This document shows, in pieces, positions 1 to 5,032 of a DNA stretch of 6,939 bases; the first letter of the stretch is position 1, and every line of letters starts with the position of its first letter. The DNA is from an uncultured bacterium (GTDB lineage Bacteria > Cyanobacteriota > Vampirovibrionia > Gastranaerophilales > Gastranaerophilaceae): contig USGC01000092.1 in assembly GCA_900554095.1 (NCBI GenBank), forward strand, positions 1-6,939. The letters run 5' to 3'. The notes beneath the pieces were generated by a model, which worked only from the letters and a program-made list of their open reading frames with translations, searched no databases and was not told the origin of the DNA. Made by a program: the position numbers and the translations under genes.

Positions 1-25
1 CCCCCAAGGATTGTTGACTATTCAT
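1..25 (-). CDS. 5' end of an unidentified gene running off the left edge
   Basis: Reading leftward, an ATG at 25-23 opens a frame encoding MNSQQSLG before the window ends. The start is supported by a G-rich Shine-Dalgarno (AGGGGG, 38-33) seven bases upstream. A consensus promoter lies at 74-102 with about 40 nt of leader. Eight codons are too few to assign a family. It runs in the same direction as the dCMP deaminase 92 bp upstream but has its own promoter, so it can be expressed independently. No terminator is visible between the two genes, so readthrough is also possible. Confidence 0.6.
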
Positions 26-38
26 GCTTTTACCCCCT

Positions 39-70
39 TTTAAACTTTTTAACTCTTTAACTTATTAACC
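39..70 (-). repeat. Four tandem degenerate 8-bp units in a 5' leader
   Basis: On the minus strand the leader reads as GGTTAATA, AGTTAAAG, AGTTAAAA and AGTTTAAA, four contiguous 8-bp units sharing a GTTAAA-like core. They fill the space between the -10 box and the Shine-Dalgarno of the gene at the left edge. An 8-bp unit could serve as iterated protein-binding sites, or could vary in copy number and so change the leader length. The sequence is simple and AT-rich, so chance or slippage is a real alternative. Confidence 0.55.
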
Positions 71-73
71 ATC

Positions 74-102
74 ATTATAACCTATTTGTCGAAATTTTTC
101 AA
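74..102 (-). promoter_or_regulatory. Sigma70-type promoter for the left-edge gene
   Basis: On the minus strand there is TTGAAA (102-97), a 17-bp spacer, and a perfect TATAAT (79-74). Transcription would begin near 67, giving a leader of about 40 nt before the ATG at 25. The -35 box begins only about 15 bp past the stop codon of the dCMP deaminase. Confidence 0.8.
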
Positions 103-116
103 GACGCATGATTAAT

Positions 117-566
117 TTACCTTGTTTCATCGAGTTCCCGGCGAATATCTTCTACTGTTACGTGAACAATTGGAGAGGTTTCATTTTTCTTCAAATATAC
201 GTCTTTAATTCCGGCTTGTACGATAAAACGCTTACACAATATGCAAATGAAGTCATGTCCGTATATGTACATTGTAGCGTCTTTACATCTGTCTTGCCCA
301 GCCTGGATAATAGCGTTTTGCTCAGCGTGAATTGAACGGCAGGTTTCGTATCTTGTGCCCGACGGTATATTATTTTTTATTCTGTAACATTCCCCGCGTT
401 CATAGCATGACTCGACTTTTGAGGGCGTGCCGTTGTAGCCGGTGGCTTTAATTTTTTTATCTTCTCCAACTATTACCGCGCCAACGTGCGCTCTTATGCA
501 GTTTGAACGGCTTGCACACGTCTTTGCAAGATCTAAAAAATACTCATTCCAAGATTTTATTTCCAT
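117..566 (-). CDS. dCMP deaminase family protein (zinc-dependent cytidine/deoxycytidylate deaminase fold)
   Basis: 149 aa, cytoplasmic, predicted to deaminate dCMP to dUMP, the substrate of thymidylate synthase. Seen directly: the GYNGTP motif of dCMP deaminases (residues 43-48), the catalytic zinc motif HAEQNAI (H80, E82), and the second half of the zinc site as C108-x-x-C111. Cysteines C54, C60 and C76 lie in the insert before HAE, where phage-type dCMP deaminases bind a second structural zinc. The first cysteine of the pair is preceded by Ile instead of the usual Pro (ICILC rather than PCxxC). Length is normal for the family. The ATG (566-564) has AAGGA seven bases upstream. It lies 45 bp after the XRE regulator in the same direction, with no terminator or strong promoter between, so the two are probably co-transcribed. 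It resembles ComEB-type proteins, but no competence genes are visible nearby. Confidence 0.92.
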   Translation of the reverse strand: MEIKSWNEYFLDLAKTCASRSNCIRAHVGAVIVGEDKKIKATGYNGTPSKVESCYERGECYRIKNNIPSGTRYETCRSIHAEQNAIIQAGQDRCKDATMYIYGHDFICILCKRFIVQAGIKDVYLKKNETSPIVHVTVEDIRRELDETR

Positions 567-611
567 ACTTTATTCCTTTTATTCTTTTAAAATTATTTTA
601 TCAAAAAAATA

Positions 612-1292
612 TTAGGAATTCTGCATCATTTCTATACCTTTTAAAATTAATTTAAAATTGGTAAGATTTTCTTTGCTATCAAATGCTTTTATTGCATAGC
701 GGATAAATTCCAGCTTATTTTTGTCTTCTGAAATTCCTTTTAAATCCTCGATAATACTTTGCAAAATCTTTTTTAATTCAACTTTTTCTTTAGACATTAA
801 AACTTCTATGTTGCCATCAGGGTAATATGTTTTTATGCAGGAAAGTTCGCCATTATCATCGTTGTATTTTACAGTAAAAGGTTTACCGATATTCTTAGCC
901 ATCTCGAGCATGGCATCGTCGCCGTCTTCAGTTTTGACAACAGAAAGGCGGGATGAAAATTTTTTGCGCTGCGAATTTTTCAGATGCGGCATAAAGTCAA
1001 TAACACCGTCTCTTTCTGAAACTGTCATAACAGGCTTGTCATCTGTTCCGGTTGTGAAATAGGAGTATTCTACGTCCCATTCAAAATCAAAAAGACTTTT
1101 GGGGTCTATGTTCATAACGTAACAAATCTTAGACAAAGTTTCTACGGATGGAAAATTATCACCTGTTTCAATTCTTGTTAATTGACGAGGAGTAATATCA
1201 AGTTTTTCTGCCAATTTTTCTTGTGTATAGCCCTTTGATTTTCTCAATTCTTTCAGCTTTTGCCCGAAGCCTTCTTTAAGATTTAAAAACAT
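612..1292 (-). CDS. XRE-family (Cro/CI-type) helix-turn-helix transcriptional regulator
   Basis: 226 aa. Residues about 9-67 form a typical HTH_3 domain: the first helices include LKELRKSKGYTQEKLAEKL, the recognition helix is near TPRQLTRIE (34-42), and the pattern ends with FPSVETLSKICYVMNIDPKSLF. Residues 75-165 are an unrecognised beta-rich linker containing TGTDDKPVMTVSERDG and YNDDNGELSCIKTYYPDG. Residues 165-226 are predicted helical and charged, perhaps for dimerisation. No transmembrane segment or protease motif is seen, so its ligand is unknown. The ATG (1292-1290) has a strong AAGGAAGGA site about 4 bases upstream. The best promoter I find is weak: TTAAAT (1340-1335), 17 bp, TATAGT (1317-1312), which would start transcription almost at the Shine-Dalgarno. 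It is divergent from the promoter at 1375, which carries an AGAC/GTCT inverted repeat in its spacer, so self-regulation or control of the neighbouring transcript is plausible. It is probably co-transcribed with the downstream dCMP deaminase. Confidence 0.9.
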   Translation of the reverse strand: MFLNLKEGFGQKLKELRKSKGYTQEKLAEKLDITPRQLTRIETGDNFPSVETLSKICYVMNIDPKSLFDFEWDVEYSYFTTGTDDKPVMTVSERDGVIDFMPHLKNSQRKKFSSRLSVVKTEDGDDAMLEMAKNIGKPFTVKYNDDNGELSCIKTYYPDGNIEVLMSKEKVELKKILQSIIEDLKGISEDKNKLEFIRYAIKAFDSKENLTNFKLILKGIEMMQNS

Positions 1293-1374
1293 AATTTTCC
1301 TTCCTTATTTGACTATATATTTATTTACTTAGCAATTTAAGGGCGTCATTTGTCTTAATTTCTAAAATTAATAC

Positions 1375-1403
1375 TTGACATTAGACTTTTTACGTCTTAA
1401 AAT
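1375..1403 (+). promoter_or_regulatory. Strong sigma70-type promoter with no protein gene directly downstream
   Basis: A perfect TTGACA (1375-1380), a 17-bp spacer and TAAAAT (1398-1403). Transcription would start near 1410. The next coding start is at 1596, and an intrinsic terminator (1492-1524) and a second promoter (1540-1568) lie in between. The expected product is therefore a short structured RNA, or a leader that is conditionally extended into the polysaccharide operon. Confidence 0.72.
1381..1400. promoter_or_regulatory. Operator-like inverted repeat inside the promoter spacer
   Basis: TTAGAC (1381-1386) and GTCTTAA (1394-1400) are near-inverted arms around an AGAC/GTCT core with seven bases between. 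They fall between the -35 and -10 boxes of the promoter at 1375-1403. A further GTCTTAA copy lies at 1352-1358, 42 bp upstream in direct orientation. Repressors of the XRE type commonly bind such sites, and an XRE gene is divergent here. Binding by that protein is inference, and short AT-rich matches can be fortuitous. Confidence 0.4.
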
Positions 1404-1409
1404 AAAAAA

Positions 1410-1524
1410 TGTAAGTACCCGGTTGGGTATATATTAAAAATTTAGAAAAAGTTATAAAGATCAAAGTATTTTTATCGTTCCCGATAAAAAAACGGCGGAT
1501 TGTTTTTATCCGTCGTCTTTTTTT
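1410..1524 (+). ncRNA. Candidate small RNA or attenuating leader, about 115 nt
   Basis: Bounded by a consensus promoter (1375-1403) and a strong intrinsic terminator. Three hairpins are visible. Hairpin I pairs TACCC (1416-1420) with GGGTA (1425-1429) around a GGTT loop. Hairpin II is a perfect 9-bp stem, TTTTTATCG (1469-1477) with CGATAAAAA (1482-1490), around TTCC. Hairpin III is the terminator. Between hairpins I and II lies an unpaired A/U-rich stretch suited to base pairing with targets. No credible reading frame exists: the only ATG here (1409-1411) is followed at once by TAA. The 1482-1490 arm could also pair with TTTTTATCCG (1503-1512) inside the terminator, which would break the terminator, so an attenuator controlling the polysaccharide genes is the main alternative. 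It matches no RNA family I recognise. Ends are estimates. Confidence 0.5.
1492..1524 (+). terminator. Rho-independent terminator
   Basis: A 9-bp stem, ACGGCGGAT (1492-1500) with ATCCGTCGT (1508-1516), has one G-U wobble and a 7-nt loop. It is followed by seven T residues (1518-1524). The left flank is an A-tract (1486-1492), so it could also work leftward, but no minus-strand gene enters from the right. No protein gene ends here, which implies that it terminates the transcript started at 1375-1403. Confidence 0.8.
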
Positions 1525-1539
1525 ATGTTTACACTCTGA

Positions 1540-1568
1540 TTGACAATATAATCAAAGCATTTTACAAT
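1540..1568 (+). promoter_or_regulatory. Sigma70-type promoter of the polysaccharide operon
   Basis: Perfect TTGACA (1540-1545), 17-bp spacer, TACAAT (1563-1568). Transcription should start near 1575, leaving a leader of about 20 nt with the AAGGA ribosome site at 1584-1588. This position rules out translation from in-frame starts further upstream and fixes the operon's first codon at 1596. Confidence 0.82.
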
Positions 1569-1595
1569 AAGTTAAAAAGATATAAGGATTACGTA

Positions 1596-2522
1596 ATGGA
1601 AATTTTGGAAAAACTAAAATACAGAGACGGCTTATGTTTAAAGCTTTTCGGGTTTAAGCTGTCTTTAGCTAAAAATATGGACGAAAAAGACCTGCCTGAA
1701 CTTTTAAAAAAATGGTACAAAAAACGCACTGGACGAGAGCTTAATCTTGAAAATCCCAAAAGTTTCAATGAAAAAATCCAATGGCTTAAACTCTATGACA
1801 ATTCTCCGCTCAAGACTAAATTAGCCGACAAATACCTCGTTCGTGAATGGATTAAAGAAAATTTAGGCGAAGAATATCTTATACCTTTGCTTGGCGTTTA
1901 TGACAGCTTTGATGAAATTGACTTTGACAAGCTTCCGGATAAGTTTGTCCTAAAAGCCAACCACGGATGCGCATGGAATATTATTGTTAAGGACAAACAA
2001 AAGTTTGATAAGAAAAAAGCTAAGAAAAAATTCGACAAATGGATGAAGAGAAATTATGCGCTCAAAGCCGGTTTTGAAATGCAGTACAAAGACATTCCGC
2101 CTAAAATCGTTGCTGAAGCCTTTATTCAGGACAGCAAGGGCGAGTTGAATGATTACAAAGTCTTATGCTTTAACGGAGAGCCGAAATTCATTTGGATTGA
2201 TCAGGGAAGATTTTCTAACAGGACTGAAAATATTTATGATACAGAATGGAATTTGCAGCCGTTTTTGCTTACGTACGAAAATTCAAAAGAAGAAGTTCCG
2301 CCGCCTAAAAATCTTGAAACAATGATTGAATTTGCACGCAAGTTATCTAAGGATTTCGCGCTTGTACGTGTTGATTTCTATAACGTTGACGGCAAAATTT
2401 ACTTTGGCGAAATGACTTTTACTTCAGCAAGCGGGGTTGATGTTTTTAAACCTGCCGAGTATGATTTGAAACTGGGTGAAATGCTTGAATTGCCAAAGAA
2501 TAAAGATAAGGTTTGTTTATGA
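1596..2522 (+). CDS. TupA-like ATP-grasp family protein (surface polysaccharide modification)
   Basis: 308 aa from the ATG at 1596, chosen because AAGGA lies seven bases upstream and a consensus promoter sits at 1540-1568. The open frame extends upstream to a TTG at 1500, but that lies inside the terminator hairpin and before the likely transcription start. Family features, in order: FNEKIQWLKLYD (57-68), KANHGCAWNIIV (120-131, nucleotide-binding region), NDYKVLCFNGEPKF (185-198), VRVDFY (257-262, D260) and GEMTFTSASG (271-280, E272 a likely metal ligand). This order matches the TupA-like ATP-grasp proteins, named for a teichuronopeptide synthesis gene of alkaliphilic Bacillus. Such enzymes are thought to join amino acids or similar groups to a carboxylated sugar polymer; the actual substrate here is unknown. 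There is no signal peptide or membrane segment, so it should act in the cytoplasm. Its TGA overlaps the next gene's ATG (ATGA, 2519-2522), indicating translational coupling. Confidence 0.87.
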   Translation: MEILEKLKYRDGLCLKLFGFKLSLAKNMDEKDLPELLKKWYKKRTGRELNLENPKSFNEKIQWLKLYDNSPLKTKLADKYLVREWIKENLGEEYLIPLLGVYDSFDEIDFDKLPDKFVLKANHGCAWNIIVKDKQKFDKKKAKKKFDKWMKRNYALKAGFEMQYKDIPPKIVAEAFIQDSKGELNDYKVLCFNGEPKFIWIDQGRFSNRTENIYDTEWNLQPFLLTYENSKEEVPPPKNLETMIEFARKLSKDFALVRVDFYNVDGKIYFGEMTFTSASGVDVFKPAEYDLKLGEMLELPKNKDKVCL

Positions 2523-3412
2523 AGTTATTTAAAAAAGAAAAAGTTGGAAGCAGGAGAATTCTGACAATTTGCGGTATGAAATTTGAATACAACACGGCGA
2601 AAAAATATAACTTTTCTGAAATTACAGAAAGCGGAGTTAACAAAAACACTCGCGAAAAGAAGATTATTGTTTCGTTAACATCTTTTCCTGCACGTATTCC
2701 AACTTTATATATCACGGTTTCATCCCTGTTAAATCAGACTATGAAGCCGGATGAAGTTGTTTTGTATTTAGCTAAAGAACAATTTCCTCATCTTGAAAAC
2801 GATTTGCCCGAAAACCTTTTGCGCTTAAAAGAGTTTGGGTTGTCCATCCGCTGGTGTAATGATATTCGTTCATATAAAAAGCTTATACCGGCTTTGAAGG
2901 AATTTCCCGATGATATTATTATAACAGTGGATGACGATGTTTATTATGACAAAAAGCTCGTTGAGCTTTTATATAAATCGTATGAAAAAGCTCCTCAATA
3001 CATTCACTGCCACAGAATTACAAAAATTCTTTTGAAGAACGGGAAATTTAAGGCTAAATGCAAAAAATGCTACAAGCAGCCCTCTTTTGCCAACAAGCTT
3101 GTTGGAGTTGGCGGAGTTTTATATCCTCCGCATTCTTTGTACAAGGATATTTGCGACGAAAAATTGTTTACAGAACTTGCTCCGACTAACGATGATATTT
3201 GGTTTTGGCTGATGGCGGTGTTAAATAACACCAAAATCGTGCAAATTAAAAACAATATTAATGAGCCCGCTGAACTTGAAGAAACACAAAACGGCCCCTG
3301 TCTTTGCCAAATAAACGACAATGGCGAAAATTTATTCTATATTCAACTTGAAAACGTGTTTAAACATTACGCGGGTTTGCGCGAAAAAGTCATCAATGAT
3401 ATGAAAAATTAA
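2519..3412 (+). CDS. Glycosyltransferase, GT-A fold (family 2-like)
   Basis: 297 aa from the ATG at 2519, with AAGG (2508-2511) seven bases upstream. A TTG six bases earlier is in frame but lacks this spacing. Seen: IIVSLTSFPARIPTLYITVSS (49-69), the nucleotide-sugar-binding strand and following helix; SLLNQTMKPDEVVLYLA; then ITVDDDVYY, whose DDD (138-140) is the DXD metal and sugar-nucleotide motif. VGVGGVLYPP (196-205) and NDDIWFW (224-230) resemble the acceptor-side motifs of these enzymes. A Cys pair, CKKC (181-184), is unusual. The N-terminal 45 residues are not part of the catalytic fold. No membrane segment is seen, so it probably acts at the inner face of the membrane on a surface glycan together with the ATP-grasp protein it overlaps. 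Donor and acceptor sugars cannot be read from the sequence. Its TAA shares TTAA with the stop of the convergent purH. Confidence 0.82.
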   Translation: MKLFKKEKVGSRRILTICGMKFEYNTAKKYNFSEITESGVNKNTREKKIIVSLTSFPARIPTLYITVSSLLNQTMKPDEVVLYLAKEQFPHLENDLPENLLRLKEFGLSIRWCNDIRSYKKLIPALKEFPDDIIITVDDDVYYDKKLVELLYKSYEKAPQYIHCHRITKILLKNGKFKAKCKKCYKQPSFANKLVGVGGVLYPPHSLYKDICDEKLFTELAPTNDDIWFWLMAVLNNTKIVQIKNNINEPAELEETQNGPCLCQINDNGENLFYIQLENVFKHYAGLREKVINDMKN

Positions 3413-4842
3413 AATCTTAAATTTCTTATACCTGTAAATACCATTGCTATATTGAATTTATCAGCAGCAGCAATTACTTCACGGTCTCTAATAGAGCCAC
3501 CCGGCTGAATTATCAGAGATACACGGCCTTGAGCTGCTGCATTAACAGCTTCTGCACCTTGCAAAGCCTCATCCGATGCAAGAACTGAACCTTTTGAATT
3601 ATCACATGCAGTATCCATTGCAATTTCTACAGCTGCGACAGCAGAAGTCTGACCTTGCGCAATTGCAGATGTTTTAAAATCATGCGCAACAACTACAGCA
3701 TTTGTTCTTGAATACTTGGCAATCTTCCACGCAAAAATAGCGTCTTCAATTTGTTCTGACGTTGGCTTTGTCTTTGTAACAACTTTGAATAAATCTTTGT
3801 CTAATTCGCTTCGATTATTTTCTTGTACCAGAGTACCAAAAGGTGTTACATTAATTTCTTCTTGCGTGATTTTTTTGTAATCTTTCAACGGTGTAATCAA
3901 TTTAACTATTTTAGCATCTGTTGTTTCCTTCAACAAGTCCAGCGCTTTTTCTTCGTAATCCGGTGCAAGTATAAGCTTTACTGACATTGAGCCAAGGTGT
4001 TTTGCAACATCGAAATTTACTGTTTTTGAAAACGCAACTGTACCAAAAAACATTGCAAATGGGTCGCAATCAAATGCTTTTGTATAAGCTTCATAAATAT
4101 CACGTCCGAGTGCGGCTCCGCAAGGTACAGAATGCTTTACAACTGCTGCGGCAGGAATGTCATAAAATTCACTCATTAAATTTGCGGCCGTTGTAAGATT
4201 CAAAATGTCATTATATGAAAGCACTTTCTCATTTATTACTTCATAATCAACCATTTTATCACTTTTATAAATTGTTGCTTTCTGGTGCGGATTAGCGCCG
4301 TATTTTAGTTCGGAAATTTTCTCAAAACTAAATAATTTTCTCGCCTGTTCGCCGGCATACTCTTTCAGTTTTACAGAAAGAAGCCCGTCATAATCAGAAA
4401 GATATTCAAATACTTTTGTTGAAAGATTTAATCTCTTATCACTGGTTGTATTAATTGCGCCATAAAAATCAGTATTTGAAGTTACAACAGCAATTTCGTC
4501 ATAAAACTTCGCTGCTGTATGAAGAATATTATAGTCATCAATATTGACTTCAGCAAGAAATTTGTTTATATCATCAGTCTGTGATGAAATCTTGCTCAAT
4601 GGTTTTAAGTTAACCACAACCATATCAAAACTATCTTTTACAAATTCTTCAAAATTTATGTCCACATAAACTTGGTTATCTACATATAATTTTTTCAAAT
4701 CCAGAACAGGTATCTCATTAGCTTTTAAATAATCATATGTATCGCCGCAAGAAATTATTTCATAATCAAATTTTTTATATAAATCTTTGGCAAAATCAAC
4801 TATTCCTTCTTTGTTATAAACACTTATATAAACTTTTTTCAT
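3409..4842 (-). CDS. purH: PurH: AICAR formyltransferase with a degenerate IMP cyclohydrolase domain
   Basis: 477 aa from the ATG at 4842-4840, which has GGGG (4853-4850) seven bases upstream and lies about 20 nt after the expected transcription start. An in-frame TTG at 4863 is at the transcription start itself and was rejected. The C-terminal half matches AICAR formyltransferase, which adds a formyl group from 10-formyl-THF to AICAR: KYGANPHQK (180-188), VVKHSVPCG with the catalytic Lys-His pair (236-237), RTNAVVV (N381), PGGSIRD (447-453) and AMVFTG. The N-terminal half keeps the methylglyoxal-synthase-like fold start (SVYNKEG, 7-13; SCGDT, 31-35). It lacks the GRVKTLHP segment altogether, has NLKP (78-81) where NLYP is usual, and NIDDYNILHTAAK (100-112) where NIDIGGPxxxRAAAK is usual. 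The protein is shorter than the common 510-530 aa, with the loss concentrated at about residues 45-72. In the formyltransferase half, FFGTVAF and AQGQTSAV also depart from the usual FGGxxAF and GAGQxSRV. It is monocistronic as far as visible. Confidence 0.9.
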   Translation of the reverse strand: MKKVYISVYNKEGIVDFAKDLYKKFDYEIISCGDTYDYLKANEIPVLDLKKLYVDNQVYVDINFEEFVKDSFDMVVVNLKPLSKISSQTDDINKFLAEVNIDDYNILHTAAKFYDEIAVVTSNTDFYGAINTTSDKRLNLSTKVFEYLSDYDGLLSVKLKEYAGEQARKLFSFEKISELKYGANPHQKATIYKSDKMVDYEVINEKVLSYNDILNLTTAANLMSEFYDIPAAAVVKHSVPCGAALGRDIYEAYTKAFDCDPFAMFFGTVAFSKTVNFDVAKHLGSMSVKLILAPDYEEKALDLLKETTDAKIVKLITPLKDYKKITQEEINVTPFGTLVQENNRSELDKDLFKVVTKTKPTSEQIEDAIFAWKIAKYSRTNAVVVAHDFKTSAIAQGQTSAVAAVEIAMDTACDNSKGSVLASDEALQGAEAVNAAAQGRVSLIIQPGGSIRDREVIAAADKFNIAMVFTGIRNLRF

Positions 4843-4868
4843 ATTTTTACCCCGTTTAATCAAATGTT

Positions 4869-4897
4869 AATATAACACATATAAACAGCTTTTGCAA
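4869..4897 (-). promoter_or_regulatory. purH promoter, extended -10 type
   Basis: On the minus strand: TTGCAA (4897-4892), a 17-bp spacer ending in TGT, then TATATT (4874-4869). The TGn directly before the -10 box gives an extended -10. Transcription would start near 4862, leaving about 20 nt before the ATG. No riboswitch fits in so short a leader, so any purine control would need a protein operator, and I see no clear PurR-type box. Confidence 0.78.
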
Positions 4898-4954
4898 GTG
4901 CAGTATTTACTCTTTAAATATAAATCTTAGTATTTCGTAACTTTAGACAAATTT

Positions 4955-4988
4955 CGGACACTATTTTCTTGAAATAATTTTTTGTCCG
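4955..4988. repeat. Inverted repeat flanking the -35 box, possible operator
   Basis: CGGACA (4955-4960) and TGTCCG (4983-4988) are exact inverted copies separated by 22 bp, so their centres are 28 bp apart. The pair brackets the TTGAAA -35 box of the rightward promoter at 4969-4997, and the right arm lies in that promoter's spacer. G+C-rich hexamers stand out in this AT-rich intergenic region. A regulator binding both arms is inference. Confidence 0.4.
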
Positions 4989-4997
4989 CTATATAAT
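4969..4997 (+). promoter_or_regulatory. Sigma70-type promoter for the gene at 5033
   Basis: TTGAAA (4969-4974), 17-bp spacer, perfect TATAAT (4992-4997). The start of transcription falls near 5004, about 28 nt before the ATG at 5033. It is divergent from the purH promoter; the two -35 boxes are about 70 bp apart. Confidence 0.82.
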
Positions 4998-5032
4998 CGT
5001 AATTGACAAAGAATAAGGAGTCAAAGCAGCAA

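Noticed and set aside
108..335. Plus-strand open frame of 75 codons
   Set aside because: It lies antisense inside the well-supported dCMP deaminase, has no ribosome site and shows no protein-like composition.
835..1062. Plus-strand open frame of 75 codons inside the XRE gene
   Set aside because: Antisense shadow of a real gene with no promoter or ribosome-site support; Ser-rich translation typical of reverse reading.
1293..1374. Promoter for the XRE gene
   Set aside because: Only a weak match (TTAAAT, 17 bp, TATAGT) was found, and it would start transcription at the ribosome site, so it is described with the gene but not called as a feature.
1500..1595. 32-residue N-terminal extension of the ATP-grasp protein beginning MFLSVVFF, which could pass for a membrane anchor
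   Set aside because: The TTG start sits in the terminator hairpin and upstream of the promoter at 1540-1568, and the ATG at 1596 has a good ribosome site. The hydrophobic run comes from translating the T-rich terminator.
2446..3321. Minus-strand open frames of 89 and 83 codons across the polysaccharide genes
   Set aside because: Both are antisense to genes with clear family motifs and lack start signals.
3987..4196. Plus-strand open frame of 69 codons inside purH
   Set aside because: Antisense to the conserved formyltransferase region, with no ribosome site.
5003..5032. TTG start adding 10 residues to the 221-aa protein
   Set aside because: The codon coincides with the expected transcription start of the promoter at 4969-4997, so it would have no leader or ribosome site; the AAGGAG lies after it.
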